Part shown: piece after piece, positions 16,512 through 24,450 of the stretch
Layout of the letters: each line of letters opens with the position of its first letter
Position numbering within the stretch: position 1 is the first letter of the stretch
Assembly (NCBI RefSeq): GCF_005876955.1
Contig: NZ_SSCL01000001.1
Location: 475,868 to 539,867, forward strand
Length of the DNA stretch: 64,000 bases
Source of the DNA: Sinomonas gamaensis
GTDB lineage: Bacteria > Actinomycetota > Actinomycetes > Actinomycetales > Micrococcaceae
Direction of reading: 5' to 3'
Notes under the pieces: model-generated
The model's database searches: none
What the model was told of the DNA's origin: nothing
What the model saw: the letters and a program-made list of their open reading frames with translations, nothing else
Translations under genes and position numbers: made by a program

Positions 16512-18167
16512 TCAGCGGGCGGCGGCGACGGCTGGATCGGCGGTGCGGGCTGCGCTCTGCCGTTCCAGGCGCGGGTGCCGGGGTGCGGGGTCGAGGGCGA
16601 GGCCCAGGCGCTCGGGAGAGAAGAGCGCGGCGTCCATGGTCCTGAGCCCGTCGGAAACCAGCAGCGGGAAGTCGCTGCGGTCCAGGACATCGCGCTGGAG
16701 GTCGACTCCCGGGGCGATCTCGGTGACGATCAGGCCCTCGGGGGTGAGCCGGAGGACCGCGCGCTCGGTGATGTAGGTGACCTTCTGGCCGCGGGCCAAG
16801 GCCTGCTTGCCGGAGAAGGTCACTTGGGCGACGCGTTCGACGAGCTTGGTGTGCGCGCCGTCGGCGCGGATCTCGAGCCGTCCGCCGTCGAGTCCGATGT
16901 CCCGCCGCCCCGCCGTGAAGGATCCGATGAAGACGATCTCGGGGGCCGCCGTCGTAATGTCCGCGAAGCCGCCCACTCCGGCGGTGACGTGCCGGCGCTT
17001 CGGCAGGTAGTGGACGTTGACGCTGCCCTCGCGGTCGATCTCCAGGAAGGACAGGAGCGAGCGGTCGAAGCCGCCGCCCTGCAGGAGCGTGAACTGGTCG
17101 ATGCTGGGCATGATCGCGTCTGGGTTCTGCGAGCAGCCGAACGCGAAGTCCAGCAGGGGCACCCCGCCGACGGCGCCCTGCTCGATGACCCAGCTGATCT
17201 CCCTGCCTTGGCCTTCCTCGAGCAGCACGTGCGGGACGAGGGCGGAGACGCCGAAGCCGAGGTTCACGGTCTCCCCGGCATGCAGCTCGGCGGCGGCGCG
17301 GCGGGCCATGATCTTCTCCAGGGAGAACGGCACCGGGGGCAGGACGGAGAGTGGGCGGCGGAGCTGGCCCGAGATCGCCGGGTCGTTCTGGGTGAGGGTG
17401 GTCTGGAGCTGGTCCTCGGCCAGGACGACGGCGTCGACGAGGATCCCGGGGACGCGGACTTCCTGGGGGTGGAGGCTGCCCTCCTCGGCGAGGCGCTTGA
17501 CCTGGGCGATGACGATGCCGCCGTTGTTGTGCGCGGCGTAGGCGAGGTCGAGGGCACCGAGCGGGGAACCCTCGTCCTCGAACGTGAGGTTCCCGTGCTC
17601 GTCTGCGGTCGTGGCCCGGATGATGGCGACGTCGGGGACGATGGAGGGGAAGAAGAGCCATTCCTGGCCCTTGATCTCAATCAGTTCGACGTTCTCGGCT
17701 GGCGTCACGTCGTTCATGCGCCCGCCCTGCTGGCGGGGGTCGACGAAGGTGTCGATCCCCACCTGGGTGAAGACCCCGGGCTGGTGGGCGGCGGCGGCGC
17801 GGTGCATCTGGTAGACGACGCCGGAGGGGAAGTTGTAGGCCTCGACCTCGCCGCCGGTGATCATCTGCCAGATCTTCGGGGGCTCGGCGGAGGAGGGACC
17901 GGAGGGGTAGGAGCCGGCGACGACGCGGCGGAGCATGCCGGGCTGGGCGATGTGGTCGATGCCCAAGACCCCGTACATGTCCCCGGCGGCGATCGGGTGC
18001 ACGCTGGTGAGCGAGCGGGGATGGCCGGTCTCGGCGAAGCGCTGGCCTAGGCCGGAGAGGATGGCGTCGGGGCAGCCGAGTGCGCTGGAGGAGCTGACGG
18101 CGACGACATCCCCGTCGTCCACGAGGTCTGCGGCCTGACGGGGGGTGAGTACTGCGACTTTCTGCAT
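16512..18167 (-). CDS. Acyl-CoA:carboxylate CoA-transferase (YdiF/propionate CoA-transferase type, fused alpha-beta)
   Basis: At 551 residues this is a single-chain family I CoA transferase with both halves. The N-terminal half begins LTPRQAADLVDDGDVVAVSS and includes HPIAAGDMYGVLGIDHIA. The C-terminal half carries the catalytic Glu329 in VIEQGAVGGVP, followed by LGFGVSALVPHVLLEEG upstream and GGFADITTAAPEIVFIG downstream. Such enzymes move CoA from acetyl- or propionyl-CoA to a carboxylic acid through a glutamyl-CoA thioester. It is second in the operon after the Gfo/Idh gene and would activate an acid for the enoyl-CoA hydratase downstream. The identity of the acid is unknown. Confidence 0.9.
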   Translation of the reverse strand: MQKVAVLTPRQAADLVDDGDVVAVSSSSALGCPDAILSGLGQRFAETGHPRSLTSVHPIAAGDMYGVLGIDHIAQPGMLRRVVAGSYPSGPSSAEPPKIWQMITGGEVEAYNFPSGVVYQMHRAAAAHQPGVFTQVGIDTFVDPRQQGGRMNDVTPAENVELIEIKGQEWLFFPSIVPDVAIIRATTADEHGNLTFEDEGSPLGALDLAYAAHNNGGIVIAQVKRLAEEGSLHPQEVRVPGILVDAVVLAEDQLQTTLTQNDPAISGQLRRPLSVLPPVPFSLEKIMARRAAAELHAGETVNLGFGVSALVPHVLLEEGQGREISWVIEQGAVGGVPLLDFAFGCSQNPDAIMPSIDQFTLLQGGGFDRSLLSFLEIDREGSVNVHYLPKRRHVTAGVGGFADITTAAPEIVFIGSFTAGRRDIGLDGGRLEIRADGAHTKLVERVAQVTFSGKQALARGQKVTYITERAVLRLTPEGLIVTEIAPGVDLQRDVLDRSDFPLLVSDGLRTMDAALFSPERLGLALDPAPRHPRLERQSAARTADPAVAAAR

Positions 18168-18214
18168 GGGTGTTCCTTGTTGTTCTCTTGGACGTCTTTG
18201 CGGTGGACCGCGGG

Positions 18215-19225
18215 TCAGTCGATCCGGACCATACGGCCGGTGCGGGCGGATTCCTCGGCGGCGAGGGCGACCCGGAGCGCCAGGACGCCGTCGCCTCCGG
18301 TGGCGGTGGGGCGGCCGCGGCCGGCAACTGCGGTGGCGAAGTGGCGGACCACGATGCTGTAAAGGTCCTCGGAGCAGTCGACGTCGACTTCGCGGGTGCC
18401 GTGGGCGTCGGTGAGGAGGATCTGGCCGGGGGCGTCCTGGGTCATGGCGTCTAGCACGGTGACGCTGGCCTCGGTCCCATGCACGGTCAGCGAGGTCCGG
18501 TTGAACGCGACGGTGAACGCGTCGTGCGTCTGGGCCAGGACCGGTCGCCCGTCGGGCCCCGCATATTCGATGACGGTCATCGCCGCATCGTGCTGGCCGC
18601 CGGTGTTCCAAGCGGCCTGCTGGACTGCGAGGGCGGTCACTGCGGTGGGCCGGCCGAGCAGGGGGTTCAGGACGGACGCGTCGTGGCAGGTGATGTCCAG
18701 CAGGACACCGCTTCCGGGGACGGAGGTACCCAGCCGCCAGCCGCGCAGGCGCTCCGGCAGCAGGACGGCGTGGTCGATCCGGACGGCGACGAGCTGGCCG
18801 ATGGTGCCGGAGGCGACGAGTTCCCTGACCTTGCGGTGCAGAGGGCTGCCGGGCAGGTGGTGGTTGACCGCAAGCAGGAGGCCGGCGTCTTCGGCGGCGC
18901 GGACCATGGCCTCGGCGTCCTCGACGGTGAGGGCGAGCGGCTTCTCGCAGAGAACGTGCTTGCCGGCAGCGATGGCGGCGAGTGCCTGCTGGTAGTGGTG
19001 GTCGTTGGTGGAGGAGATGTAGACGGCGTCGATGTCGGAGGCCAGAAGATCGTCGAGGTCGGAGGTGCCGAAGGCGAGGTCATTCGCATCTGCGAAGGCG
19101 CGAGCGCGCCCTGTGTCCCCCGAGGCAACACCGACGACCTTGTGTCCCTCGCCGCGCAAGGCGCGGATCATGCGGGTCGAGGCGATGTCGCTCGCCCCGA
19201 TCAGGCCCCAGGCGATGGTGTTCAC
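18215..19225 (-). CDS. Gfo/Idh/MocA-family oxidoreductase (first intact gene of the operon)
   Basis: The 336-residue protein starts at a GTG after AAGGAGCAG. It has a Rossmann motif GLIGASDIAS near residue 8, AVYISSTNDHHYQQAL, and the family hallmark HVLCEKPLAL near residue 95. The C-terminal domain has the GVLLDITCHDASVLNPLLG stretch with the usual Asp and His. Members oxidise, reduce or epimerise sugars and inositols with NAD(P); some act with GMC flavoproteins on 3-keto-glycosides. The same open frame continues upstream without a stop into a LacI-like helix-turn-helix fragment (see 19329-19411), but the internal ribosome-binding site supports the GTG start chosen. Confidence 0.88.
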   Translation of the reverse strand: MNTIAWGLIGASDIASTRMIRALRGEGHKVVGVASGDTGRARAFADANDLAFGTSDLDDLLASDIDAVYISSTNDHHYQQALAAIAAGKHVLCEKPLALTVEDAEAMVRAAEDAGLLLAVNHHLPGSPLHRKVRELVASGTIGQLVAVRIDHAVLLPERLRGWRLGTSVPGSGVLLDITCHDASVLNPLLGRPTAVTALAVQQAAWNTGGQHDAAMTVIEYAGPDGRPVLAQTHDAFTVAFNRTSLTVHGTEASVTVLDAMTQDAPGQILLTDAHGTREVDVDCSEDLYSIVVRHFATAVAGRGRPTATGGDGVLALRVALAAEESARTGRMVRID

Positions 19226-19328
19226 GTGCTGCTCCTTCAAGCTCGATGGCGGATGGACGGGCGCCGCGAGGCGGGTCGAGGCGGGGATGCGGAGGGAGGT
19301 TTCCAAAGGGCGGGGACGGCGCCGGGGG

Positions 19329-19411
19329 GAGTTCCCGCGCAGGACCAATGAGGTGGTGGATCGAGACACCGCAGCGCAGGTGGCCACGGTCTCCAAGGTC
19401 ACTTTTGCCAC
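19329..19411 (-). pseudogene. Truncated LacI-family DNA-binding domain (helix-turn-helix remnant)
   Basis: Starting at a GTG behind AGAAGGGAAGG, about 27 codons read VAKVTLETVATCAAVSRSTT and then SLVLRGN. This lines up residue for residue with the N-terminus of the intact LacI protein at 8842 (ARITLDDVSRAAGVSRSTAS, then LVLRG). After the turn the match stops and low-complexity Pro/Arg codons follow; hinge and sensor domains are absent. The frame stays open into the Gfo/Idh gene, so a 398-residue HTH-oxidoreductase fusion is formally possible, though the chance of ~60 stop-free codons in such GC-rich DNA is high. The simplest reading is the stump of a regulator that once sat at the divergent promoter. 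Confidence 0.7.
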
Positions 19412-19447
19412 TGGTTGGTTCACCTTCCCTTCTCCGCTCAAGGTCGC

Positions 19448-19464
19448 TTTGGTAGATCGGTGTA
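19448..19464 (-). promoter_or_regulatory. Operator-like site 1 of a divergent promoter (LacI-type)
   Basis: The plus strand reads TTTGGTAGATCGGTGTA. The first 12 bases (TTTGGTAGATCG) recur exactly, in inverted orientation, at 19567-19578, and the match extends to 15 of 17 positions. It lies between the broken-LacI/Gfo-Idh start and the solute-binding-protein start, on the operon side. The site is only weakly palindromic internally. The likely binder is the operon's LacI protein; this is inferred. Confidence 0.6.
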
Positions 19465-19561
19465 CTAGCGAGTGTGACGCAGGAATCGCCTAATAGCAAG
19501 GATCTGGTTCATGCCTTGCTTCGTCCTCCTTGGTCAAAGAAGCTCCTTCACATAAAGCCAT

Positions 19562-19578
19562 TGCATCGATCTACCAAA
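19562..19578 (+). promoter_or_regulatory. Operator-like site 2 of the divergent promoter (LacI-type)
   Basis: The plus strand reads TGCATCGATCTACCAAA, the reverse complement of site 1 with two changes. It sits about 70 bp before the solute-binding-protein ATG, just downstream of a weak TTGGTC...TAAAGC promoter-like pair with 17-bp spacing (19530-19558), a position where a bound repressor would block transcription. Two such sites ~115 bp apart would allow looping and joint control of both transcription units. Confidence 0.6.
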
Positions 19579-19649
19579 CCGGCGTAACCTAGACCACAAC
19601 GCAGACAGCCGGCGCGGTCAAGCCCGGCAGAACCCAAAGGAGAGTGGTC

Positions 19650-20939
19650 ATGCGTTCACCCCTGAAGATCACCGGTGCCGCCATAGCATCGGCAGCTCTG
19701 GTGGGCTCCCTCGCGGCATGCGCGGCCAACGAGCAGGCGAACTCGGGCGCAAGCGGCGGAAAGAGCCTCGAGATCACGTCCTGGTGGACGTCGGGCTCCG
19801 AAGCGGACGCCCTCGGCGTCCTCACGACGGCGGTAAAAGCCGCTGACGCGGGGCTCAGCGTCGACAACGCAGCAGTCTCGGGCGGAGGAGGGGCGAACGC
19901 TCGCCAGGCCCTCGCTGCCCGCCTCCAGGCCGGCAGCCCGCCCGACACCTGGCAGCTGCACCCAGCCGGGCAGCTCAAGGCCTACGTCGACGGCGGCCAG
20001 GTGGCCGATATCAGCCAGCTCTGGTCGGACAACGGCTGGGCGTCCAAGCTCCCGAAGGACGTCGCCGATGCCCAGCAGGTCAACGGCAAGTACTACACCG
20101 TCCCGATCGGCGTCCACCGCGGCAACGTCCTGTGGACCAACCCGGCGGTCCTCTCCAAGTCAGGGGTGACGATCGACCCCAAGGGCGGCGTCGATTCCCT
20201 CATCGCCGGCCTCAAGAAGGTCCAGGCCACGGGCACGACAGCGGTCTGCCTCGGCGACAAGGACGTCTTCGCCTCAGCCGAGCTGCTCGAGTCCCTCATC
20301 ATGGCCCGCACGGGCGCGGACAACTGGAAGAAGCTGTTCACCAACAGCTACTCCTTCGGAGCTCCCGAGGTGAAACAGGCCCTCAACGACTACACCACCA
20401 TCCTCGGCCTGGCCAACAAGGACCACTCCGCCCTCACTTGGGACGAGGCGGCAAAGAACATGGCCGACGGCAAGTGCGCAGTGAACCTGATGGGCGACTG
20501 GGCCTTCGGCGAGCTCGGCAACGCCGGCAAGCAGCCGGGCAAGGACTTCTCGTGGGTCACGTTCCCCGGCCAGGATGAGGTCTTCGACTACGTCGGCGAC
20601 GGCTTCTCGATCCCCGCAGCGAACCTCAAGCACCCCGACGAGGCCAAGGCCTGGCTCAAGACGCTCATGGACCCCAAGGTGCAGACGGACTTCGCGGCCA
20701 AGAAGGGATCCATCCCGGCCCGCACCGACGCTGACATCTCCTCGCTCTCGGAGTACCAGCAGCAGGCAGCGACGGCCTTCAAGTCGGTTCCTGTGGTCTC
20801 CTCGCTCGCCCACGGCCAGGTGACGACGGCGGAGTTCGCCCAGACCTATTCCGACGCCGTGACCGCCCTGAACGGCGGCGGGAGCATCGACGCCTTCGTC
20901 TCGACGATGGTCCAGGCCCAGTCGAGCCAGCTCAAGTAG
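19650..20939 (+). CDS. Carbohydrate ABC transporter substrate-binding lipoprotein (family 1)
   Basis: The ATG follows AAAGGAG. The 429-residue protein has a lipoprotein signal peptide with lipobox LAAC at 21-24, then a Ser/Gly linker and a family 1 sugar-binding fold: LEITSWWTSGSEADALGVL, NARQALAARLQAGSPPDTWQ, YYTVPIGVHRGNVLWTN, WDEAAKNMADGKCAVNLMGDWA and FPGQDEVFDYVGDGFSIPA. The many Trp and aromatic residues fit oligosaccharide or glycoside binding. It is the first gene of a three-gene uptake operon divergent from the GMC/GH88 operon, so ligand and catabolic substrate are probably the same. No ATP-binding subunit is encoded here; a shared MsiK-type ATPase elsewhere is likely. Confidence 0.93.
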   Translation: MRSPLKITGAAIASAALVGSLAACAANEQANSGASGGKSLEITSWWTSGSEADALGVLTTAVKAADAGLSVDNAAVSGGGGANARQALAARLQAGSPPDTWQLHPAGQLKAYVDGGQVADISQLWSDNGWASKLPKDVADAQQVNGKYYTVPIGVHRGNVLWTNPAVLSKSGVTIDPKGGVDSLIAGLKKVQATGTTAVCLGDKDVFASAELLESLIMARTGADNWKKLFTNSYSFGAPEVKQALNDYTTILGLANKDHSALTWDEAAKNMADGKCAVNLMGDWAFGELGNAGKQPGKDFSWVTFPGQDEVFDYVGDGFSIPAANLKHPDEAKAWLKTLMDPKVQTDFAAKKGSIPARTDADISSLSEYQQQAATAFKSVPVVSSLAHGQVTTAEFAQTYSDAVTALNGGGSIDAFVSTMVQAQSSQLK

Positions 20940-20952
20940 CCATCTCCACCAT

Positions 20953-20982
20953 GGGGCGGGGCAGCGCAGGCTGTCCCGCCCC
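20953..20982 (+). terminator. Intra-operon hairpin between binding protein and permease genes
   Basis: Thirteen bases at 20953-20965 (GGGGCGGGGCAGC) pair with 20970-20982 around a four-base loop, with one G-U pair. There is no T-tract. Hairpins in this position behind binding-protein genes commonly stabilise the upstream transcript or attenuate readthrough, which would give more binding protein than permease. Confidence 0.7.
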
Positions 20983-21000
20983 GCCCAAAGGATTCATGAC

Positions 21001-21999
21001 ATGACAGCTCCAGCAATCGACCGTGCCTGGCTGCGGCGGCGTCCGCCAGTCGCCGTTCCCCATGGCGTCAAGACCTCTCGGCGCGCGCGCCTGATCTTCG
21101 CCCCCAGCCTTCTGGTGAGCTTCCTGTTCGTCTACGTGTTCATTGGAATCACCGGCTACATCTCGCTCTCCAACTGGAAGGTCGGCACCTCGCCCGACCT
21201 GAGCCTCCGTCAGCCGTTCGGGGCGACCTACGGGGAGATCGTCGGGGAGCAGCGGTTCCAGGCCGACTACCGCAACGTCATCATCTTCACGGTGGTATTC
21301 CTCGTCCTCGCCATCGTCGGCGGACTCGTGGCGGCACTCTTCATCCATCATGTGGCGATCGGCAGGAGCCTGTTCCGAACGGTCTTCCTGCTGCCCTACG
21401 CCCTCTCCTTCATCGTCACGGGCGTGGTCTGGCGCTGGATCTTCGCCCCGTCCACCGGCATCAACGTCTTCCTCAAGGCAATCGGGATCCAGAACCCGCC
21501 CGGATGGACCACCGACCCCGGCATCGTCGGCGCGATCAACAGCATCGACATCGGCAGCCCCCTGAAGATCCAGCTCGGAATCCCCGTCGCACTCCTGCCG
21601 ATCATCTTCGCCGCAGCCTGGCAGCTCGTCGGCTTCGCCATGGCCATGTACCTTGCTGGGCTCGCCTCGATACCCGAGGAGCACCTGGAGGCTGCCAGCG
21701 TGGATGGCGCCAACGCGTGGCAGCGCCTGCGTCACATCGTGCTGCCCCAGCTGTGGCCTTCGACCATCACCTGCTTCGTCCTCCTCCTGCACGTCGCGCT
21801 CAAGATCTTCGACCTCGTCGTCGCCATGTCCGGGTCAGGCCCCGGCTTCGTCACCGACGTGCCAGGCATCTACATCTACAACTACCTGACCAGCCGCTAT
21901 GACAAGGCCTCCGCCATGGCGCTTATCCTGCTCGGCCTCACGCTGCTGGTCGTTGTCCCTTACCTCATGCGCGGCTACCGCCGCGAGCGAAAGGCCTAG
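21001..21999 (+). CDS. Carbohydrate ABC transporter permease (MalF/UgpA type)
   Basis: This 332-residue integral membrane protein has about six transmembrane segments, starting with LIFAPSLLVSFLFVYVFIGI. The EAA loop that contacts the ATPase is EEHLEAASVDGANAWQRLRH. A stretch between the second and third helices is typical of the MalF/UgpA subgroup without a large periplasmic domain. It begins 61 bp after the binding-protein stop, past the hairpin, and is followed two bases later by its partner permease. Together they form the channel for the sugar captured by the lipoprotein. Confidence 0.93.
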   Translation: MTAPAIDRAWLRRRPPVAVPHGVKTSRRARLIFAPSLLVSFLFVYVFIGITGYISLSNWKVGTSPDLSLRQPFGATYGEIVGEQRFQADYRNVIIFTVVFLVLAIVGGLVAALFIHHVAIGRSLFRTVFLLPYALSFIVTGVVWRWIFAPSTGINVFLKAIGIQNPPGWTTDPGIVGAINSIDIGSPLKIQLGIPVALLPIIFAAAWQLVGFAMAMYLAGLASIPEEHLEAASVDGANAWQRLRHIVLPQLWPSTITCFVLLLHVALKIFDLVVAMSGSGPGFVTDVPGIYIYNYLTSRYDKASAMALILLGLTLLVVVPYLMRGYRRERKA

Positions 22000-22001
22000 C
22001 C

Positions 22002-22937
22002 ATGAGCATCCAAACTGCCGATTACACCTCCAAGTCGGCCATCGGGGTGTCCCGGGTGCTGCGTTCAAAGGACGGGTCGGGATTCGGCCCGCCTGCAAGA
22101 GCCAAGCGGGCCCGACGGGCCACCCTGCCGACAACCTGGGGCGGGTGGGCGATCCTGGCAGTCTGCTGCCTGGCTACCGCCTTCATGCTCGTGCCCGTGT
22201 ACGTCATCATCGCCACTGCACTCTCCGGCGGCACCAGCGCGCCGTCGTTCTTCCTCGCCTTCCCCGACAAGCCCAGCCTCGACGCGTTCAAAGGTGCGTG
22301 GCAGCAGCTCCACGGATCACTGATCAACTCCCTGCAGATCACCGTTCCCGCCGCAACCATCTCGTGCCTCATCGGCTCCCTGAACGGCTACATCCTCTCG
22401 AAGTTCCCGTTCCGGGGGTCGAACGCCCTGTTCACGATCCTGCTGGTCGGCATGTTCATCCCGTTCCAAGCCGTCATCATCCCGGTGTTCCAGTTCCTGA
22501 ACATGCTCCACCTGCAGGGCAGCATCCTCGGGGTGACCATCGTGCACATCATCTACGGCATCCCCATCACGACCCTGATCTTCCGCAACTACTACGAGGG
22601 CATCCCGAGCGCGATCGTCGAAGCGGCCGCCATCGACGGCGCGGGGATCTGGAAGACCTTCACCCACGTGATGCTCCCGCTGTCGCTGCCGGGTTTCGTC
22701 GTGGCCGCGATCTTCCAGGTCACCAACATCTGGAACGACTTCCTCTTCGGCTTCATCCTCACCTCCCCGGCCGCTTGGCCGGCGACCGTGAGCCTCAACA
22801 ACATGATCGGCACCACGACAGTAAACTACGCCCAGCTCATGGCGGGGGCCGTGCTCGTGGCCGCGCCCACGGTCCTCGTGTACCTGTTCCTCGGCCGGTA
22901 CTTCGTCCGAGGCCTCACAGCAGGATCCGTGAAGTGA
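22002..22937 (+). CDS. Carbohydrate ABC transporter permease (MalG/UgpE type)
   Basis: This 311-residue permease has an N-terminal ~45-residue cytoplasmic segment and six predicted helices, beginning GWAILAVCCLATAFMLVPVY. The EAA motif is AIVEAAAIDGAGIWKTFTHV, followed by MLPLSLPGFVVAAIF. MalG/UgpE family membership is clear. It starts two bases after the first permease, consistent with translational coupling, and is the last gene of the uptake operon. Confidence 0.93.
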   Translation: MSIQTADYTSKSAIGVSRVLRSKDGSGFGPPARAKRARRATLPTTWGGWAILAVCCLATAFMLVPVYVIIATALSGGTSAPSFFLAFPDKPSLDAFKGAWQQLHGSLINSLQITVPAATISCLIGSLNGYILSKFPFRGSNALFTILLVGMFIPFQAVIIPVFQFLNMLHLQGSILGVTIVHIIYGIPITTLIFRNYYEGIPSAIVEAAAIDGAGIWKTFTHVMLPLSLPGFVVAAIFQVTNIWNDFLFGFILTSPAAWPATVSLNNMIGTTTVNYAQLMAGAVLVAAPTVLVYLFLGRYFVRGLTAGSVK

Positions 22938-23000
22938 CCGAGTTGTAAGCAGTCCCCTTCTGTATCCTCGTGCGGAGGGCGACCGAGCACGGGAGGGCAC

Positions 23001-23888
23001 ATGGGAGCGCTGATCGTCAACCCGGTCAAGCAGGGGGCAGAAGATGTTGTGGAGCTGTACCGCCGGCACTGTGCCGAGCGGGGCACAGATCCGCTTGTGC
23101 TGGAAACCTCGGTAGAGGATCCCGGTGGCGGCATGGCACGCCGGGCACTCGAAGAAGGCGTCGATTTCGTGGTGGTGGCCGGCGGCGACGGAACGGTCCG
23201 AGCCGTTGCGGGCGAACTCGCAGGCACTGACGTGCCGCTGGGCGTGGTGCCCGTCGGCACGGGGAACCTGCTCGCGCGGAACCTCGGTATCCCGGTCGAT
23301 GCCCCCGCCGAGGCTTTCGCCGCGGCCACGTCGGCGAAGGAGCGCCGCATCGACGTCGCCTGGGCAGCGATGGACGACGGCGATGAACTCGCCTTCATCG
23401 TGATGGCCGGCATGGGCTTGGATGCAACGGTGATGGCGAACACCAACGACAATCTCAAGGCGAAGGCGGGCTGGCTCGCCTACGTCGTCTCCGCCGGGCA
23501 GAACATCATCGGCGACTCCTACAGGATGCGCGTCGAGGTGGACGGCCGCGTTGCCATGGATCGGCGTCAGCGCGGAGTCATGGTCGGAAACTGCGGGCGA
23601 ATCCAAGGGAACGTCGAAGTGTTTCCGGGAGCAAAGCCTGACGACGGCATCTTGGATGTGCTCGCCGTCGCCCCTCGGGGCGTCGTCGGCTGGTTTCGGG
23701 TAGCCACAACGCTTCTGAGCCGGTTTCGGCGGCATTCCCCTCCTGAGCTCGGTCATTTCACCGGGACGAGCGTGCGGGTTGAGGCGAGCCGCCCGCACGA
23801 CATCCAGATCGACGGCGATCACCTGGGCGAGGGCAAGGTCATTTCCATCCGGGTCGACAAGGGGGCGCTTGCGGTCCGGGTTCCCTGA
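23001..23888 (+). CDS. Diacylglycerol kinase-family lipid kinase
   Basis: This 295-residue protein has the DAGK catalytic motif GGDGTVRAVAGEL with GGDGT at residues 61-65 and the nucleotide-site PVGTGNLLARNLGIP. The second domain carries GMGLDATVMANTNDN, GVMVGNCGRIQGNVEVFPGA and DGILDVLAV, as in YegS/BmrU-type lipid kinases. It would phosphorylate diacylglycerol or a related lipid at the membrane. The ATG follows GGGAGG. It is separated from the transporter operon by 63 bp and does not look functionally tied to it. Confidence 0.9.
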   Translation: MGALIVNPVKQGAEDVVELYRRHCAERGTDPLVLETSVEDPGGGMARRALEEGVDFVVVAGGDGTVRAVAGELAGTDVPLGVVPVGTGNLLARNLGIPVDAPAEAFAAATSAKERRIDVAWAAMDDGDELAFIVMAGMGLDATVMANTNDNLKAKAGWLAYVVSAGQNIIGDSYRMRVEVDGRVAMDRRQRGVMVGNCGRIQGNVEVFPGAKPDDGILDVLAVAPRGVVGWFRVATTLLSRFRRHSPPELGHFTGTSVRVEASRPHDIQIDGDHLGEGKVISIRVDKGALAVRVP

Positions 23889-23909
23889 GACGGGTCGTAC
23901 AATCCCGGC

Positions 23910-24380
23910 ATGACGGTTCCCGTCGTCGTTCACACTGTTCAGTCCCGCAAGCTGGCGGCCGTCGCGCGTGAGGCCGCTCCGCAGGAGGTCGCCTCGGCGT
24001 GGGGTCCCACACTGGGCAAGGTGTGGGAGTTGATCAGGAGTCGGCCGGGTCTGTGGGCCGGCGGCCACAACATCTTCGTGTACCACCGGGCCACGGAACC
24101 GGGCGCGCCTTTGCTCTGCGAGTTCGGCGTCGAGGTCACGCACAAGTTCGAGGCGGTGGGGGAGGTCTACGCGACCGAAACGCCGGAGGGCGAGGCGGCC
24201 CTAGCAGTTCACCACGGCCCGTACGAGCGCATGAACGAGGCCTACCTCGCGATCGACAAGTGGATGGCGAGCAACCATCGGGAGCCCGCCGGGCACTCTT
24301 GGGAGATCTACGGGGACCCGACGCCGGATCCAGAGGACACCGAGACGACGGTCGTATGCCTCTTGAAGGCGAGACGGTGA
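23910..24380 (+). CDS. GyrI-like/AraC effector-binding-domain (SRPBCC-like ligand-binding) protein
   Basis: The 156-residue protein matches the GyrI-like small-molecule-binding domain. It starts with VVHTVQSRKLAAVAREA, includes GPTLGKVWELIRSRPGLWAGGHNIFVYH, a conserved aromatic cavity segment EFGVEVTHKF and HHGPYERMNEAYLAIDKWMAS, and ends WEIYGDPTPDPEDTETTV. Stand-alone members bind or hydrolyse small hydrophobic molecules and occur without a DNA-binding domain, as here. It lies 21 bp after the lipid-kinase gene and may be cotranscribed. The function is unknown. Confidence 0.8.
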   Translation: MTVPVVVHTVQSRKLAAVAREAAPQEVASAWGPTLGKVWELIRSRPGLWAGGHNIFVYHRATEPGAPLLCEFGVEVTHKFEAVGEVYATETPEGEAALAVHHGPYERMNEAYLAIDKWMASNHREPAGHSWEIYGDPTPDPEDTETTVVCLLKARR

Positions 24381-24450
24381 GCGTAGTCGGAAGAAAATCC
24401 CGGCATGGACACGGAGCGCTGGGTCTTGCCGGCGGACCAGCGGGCAGATC

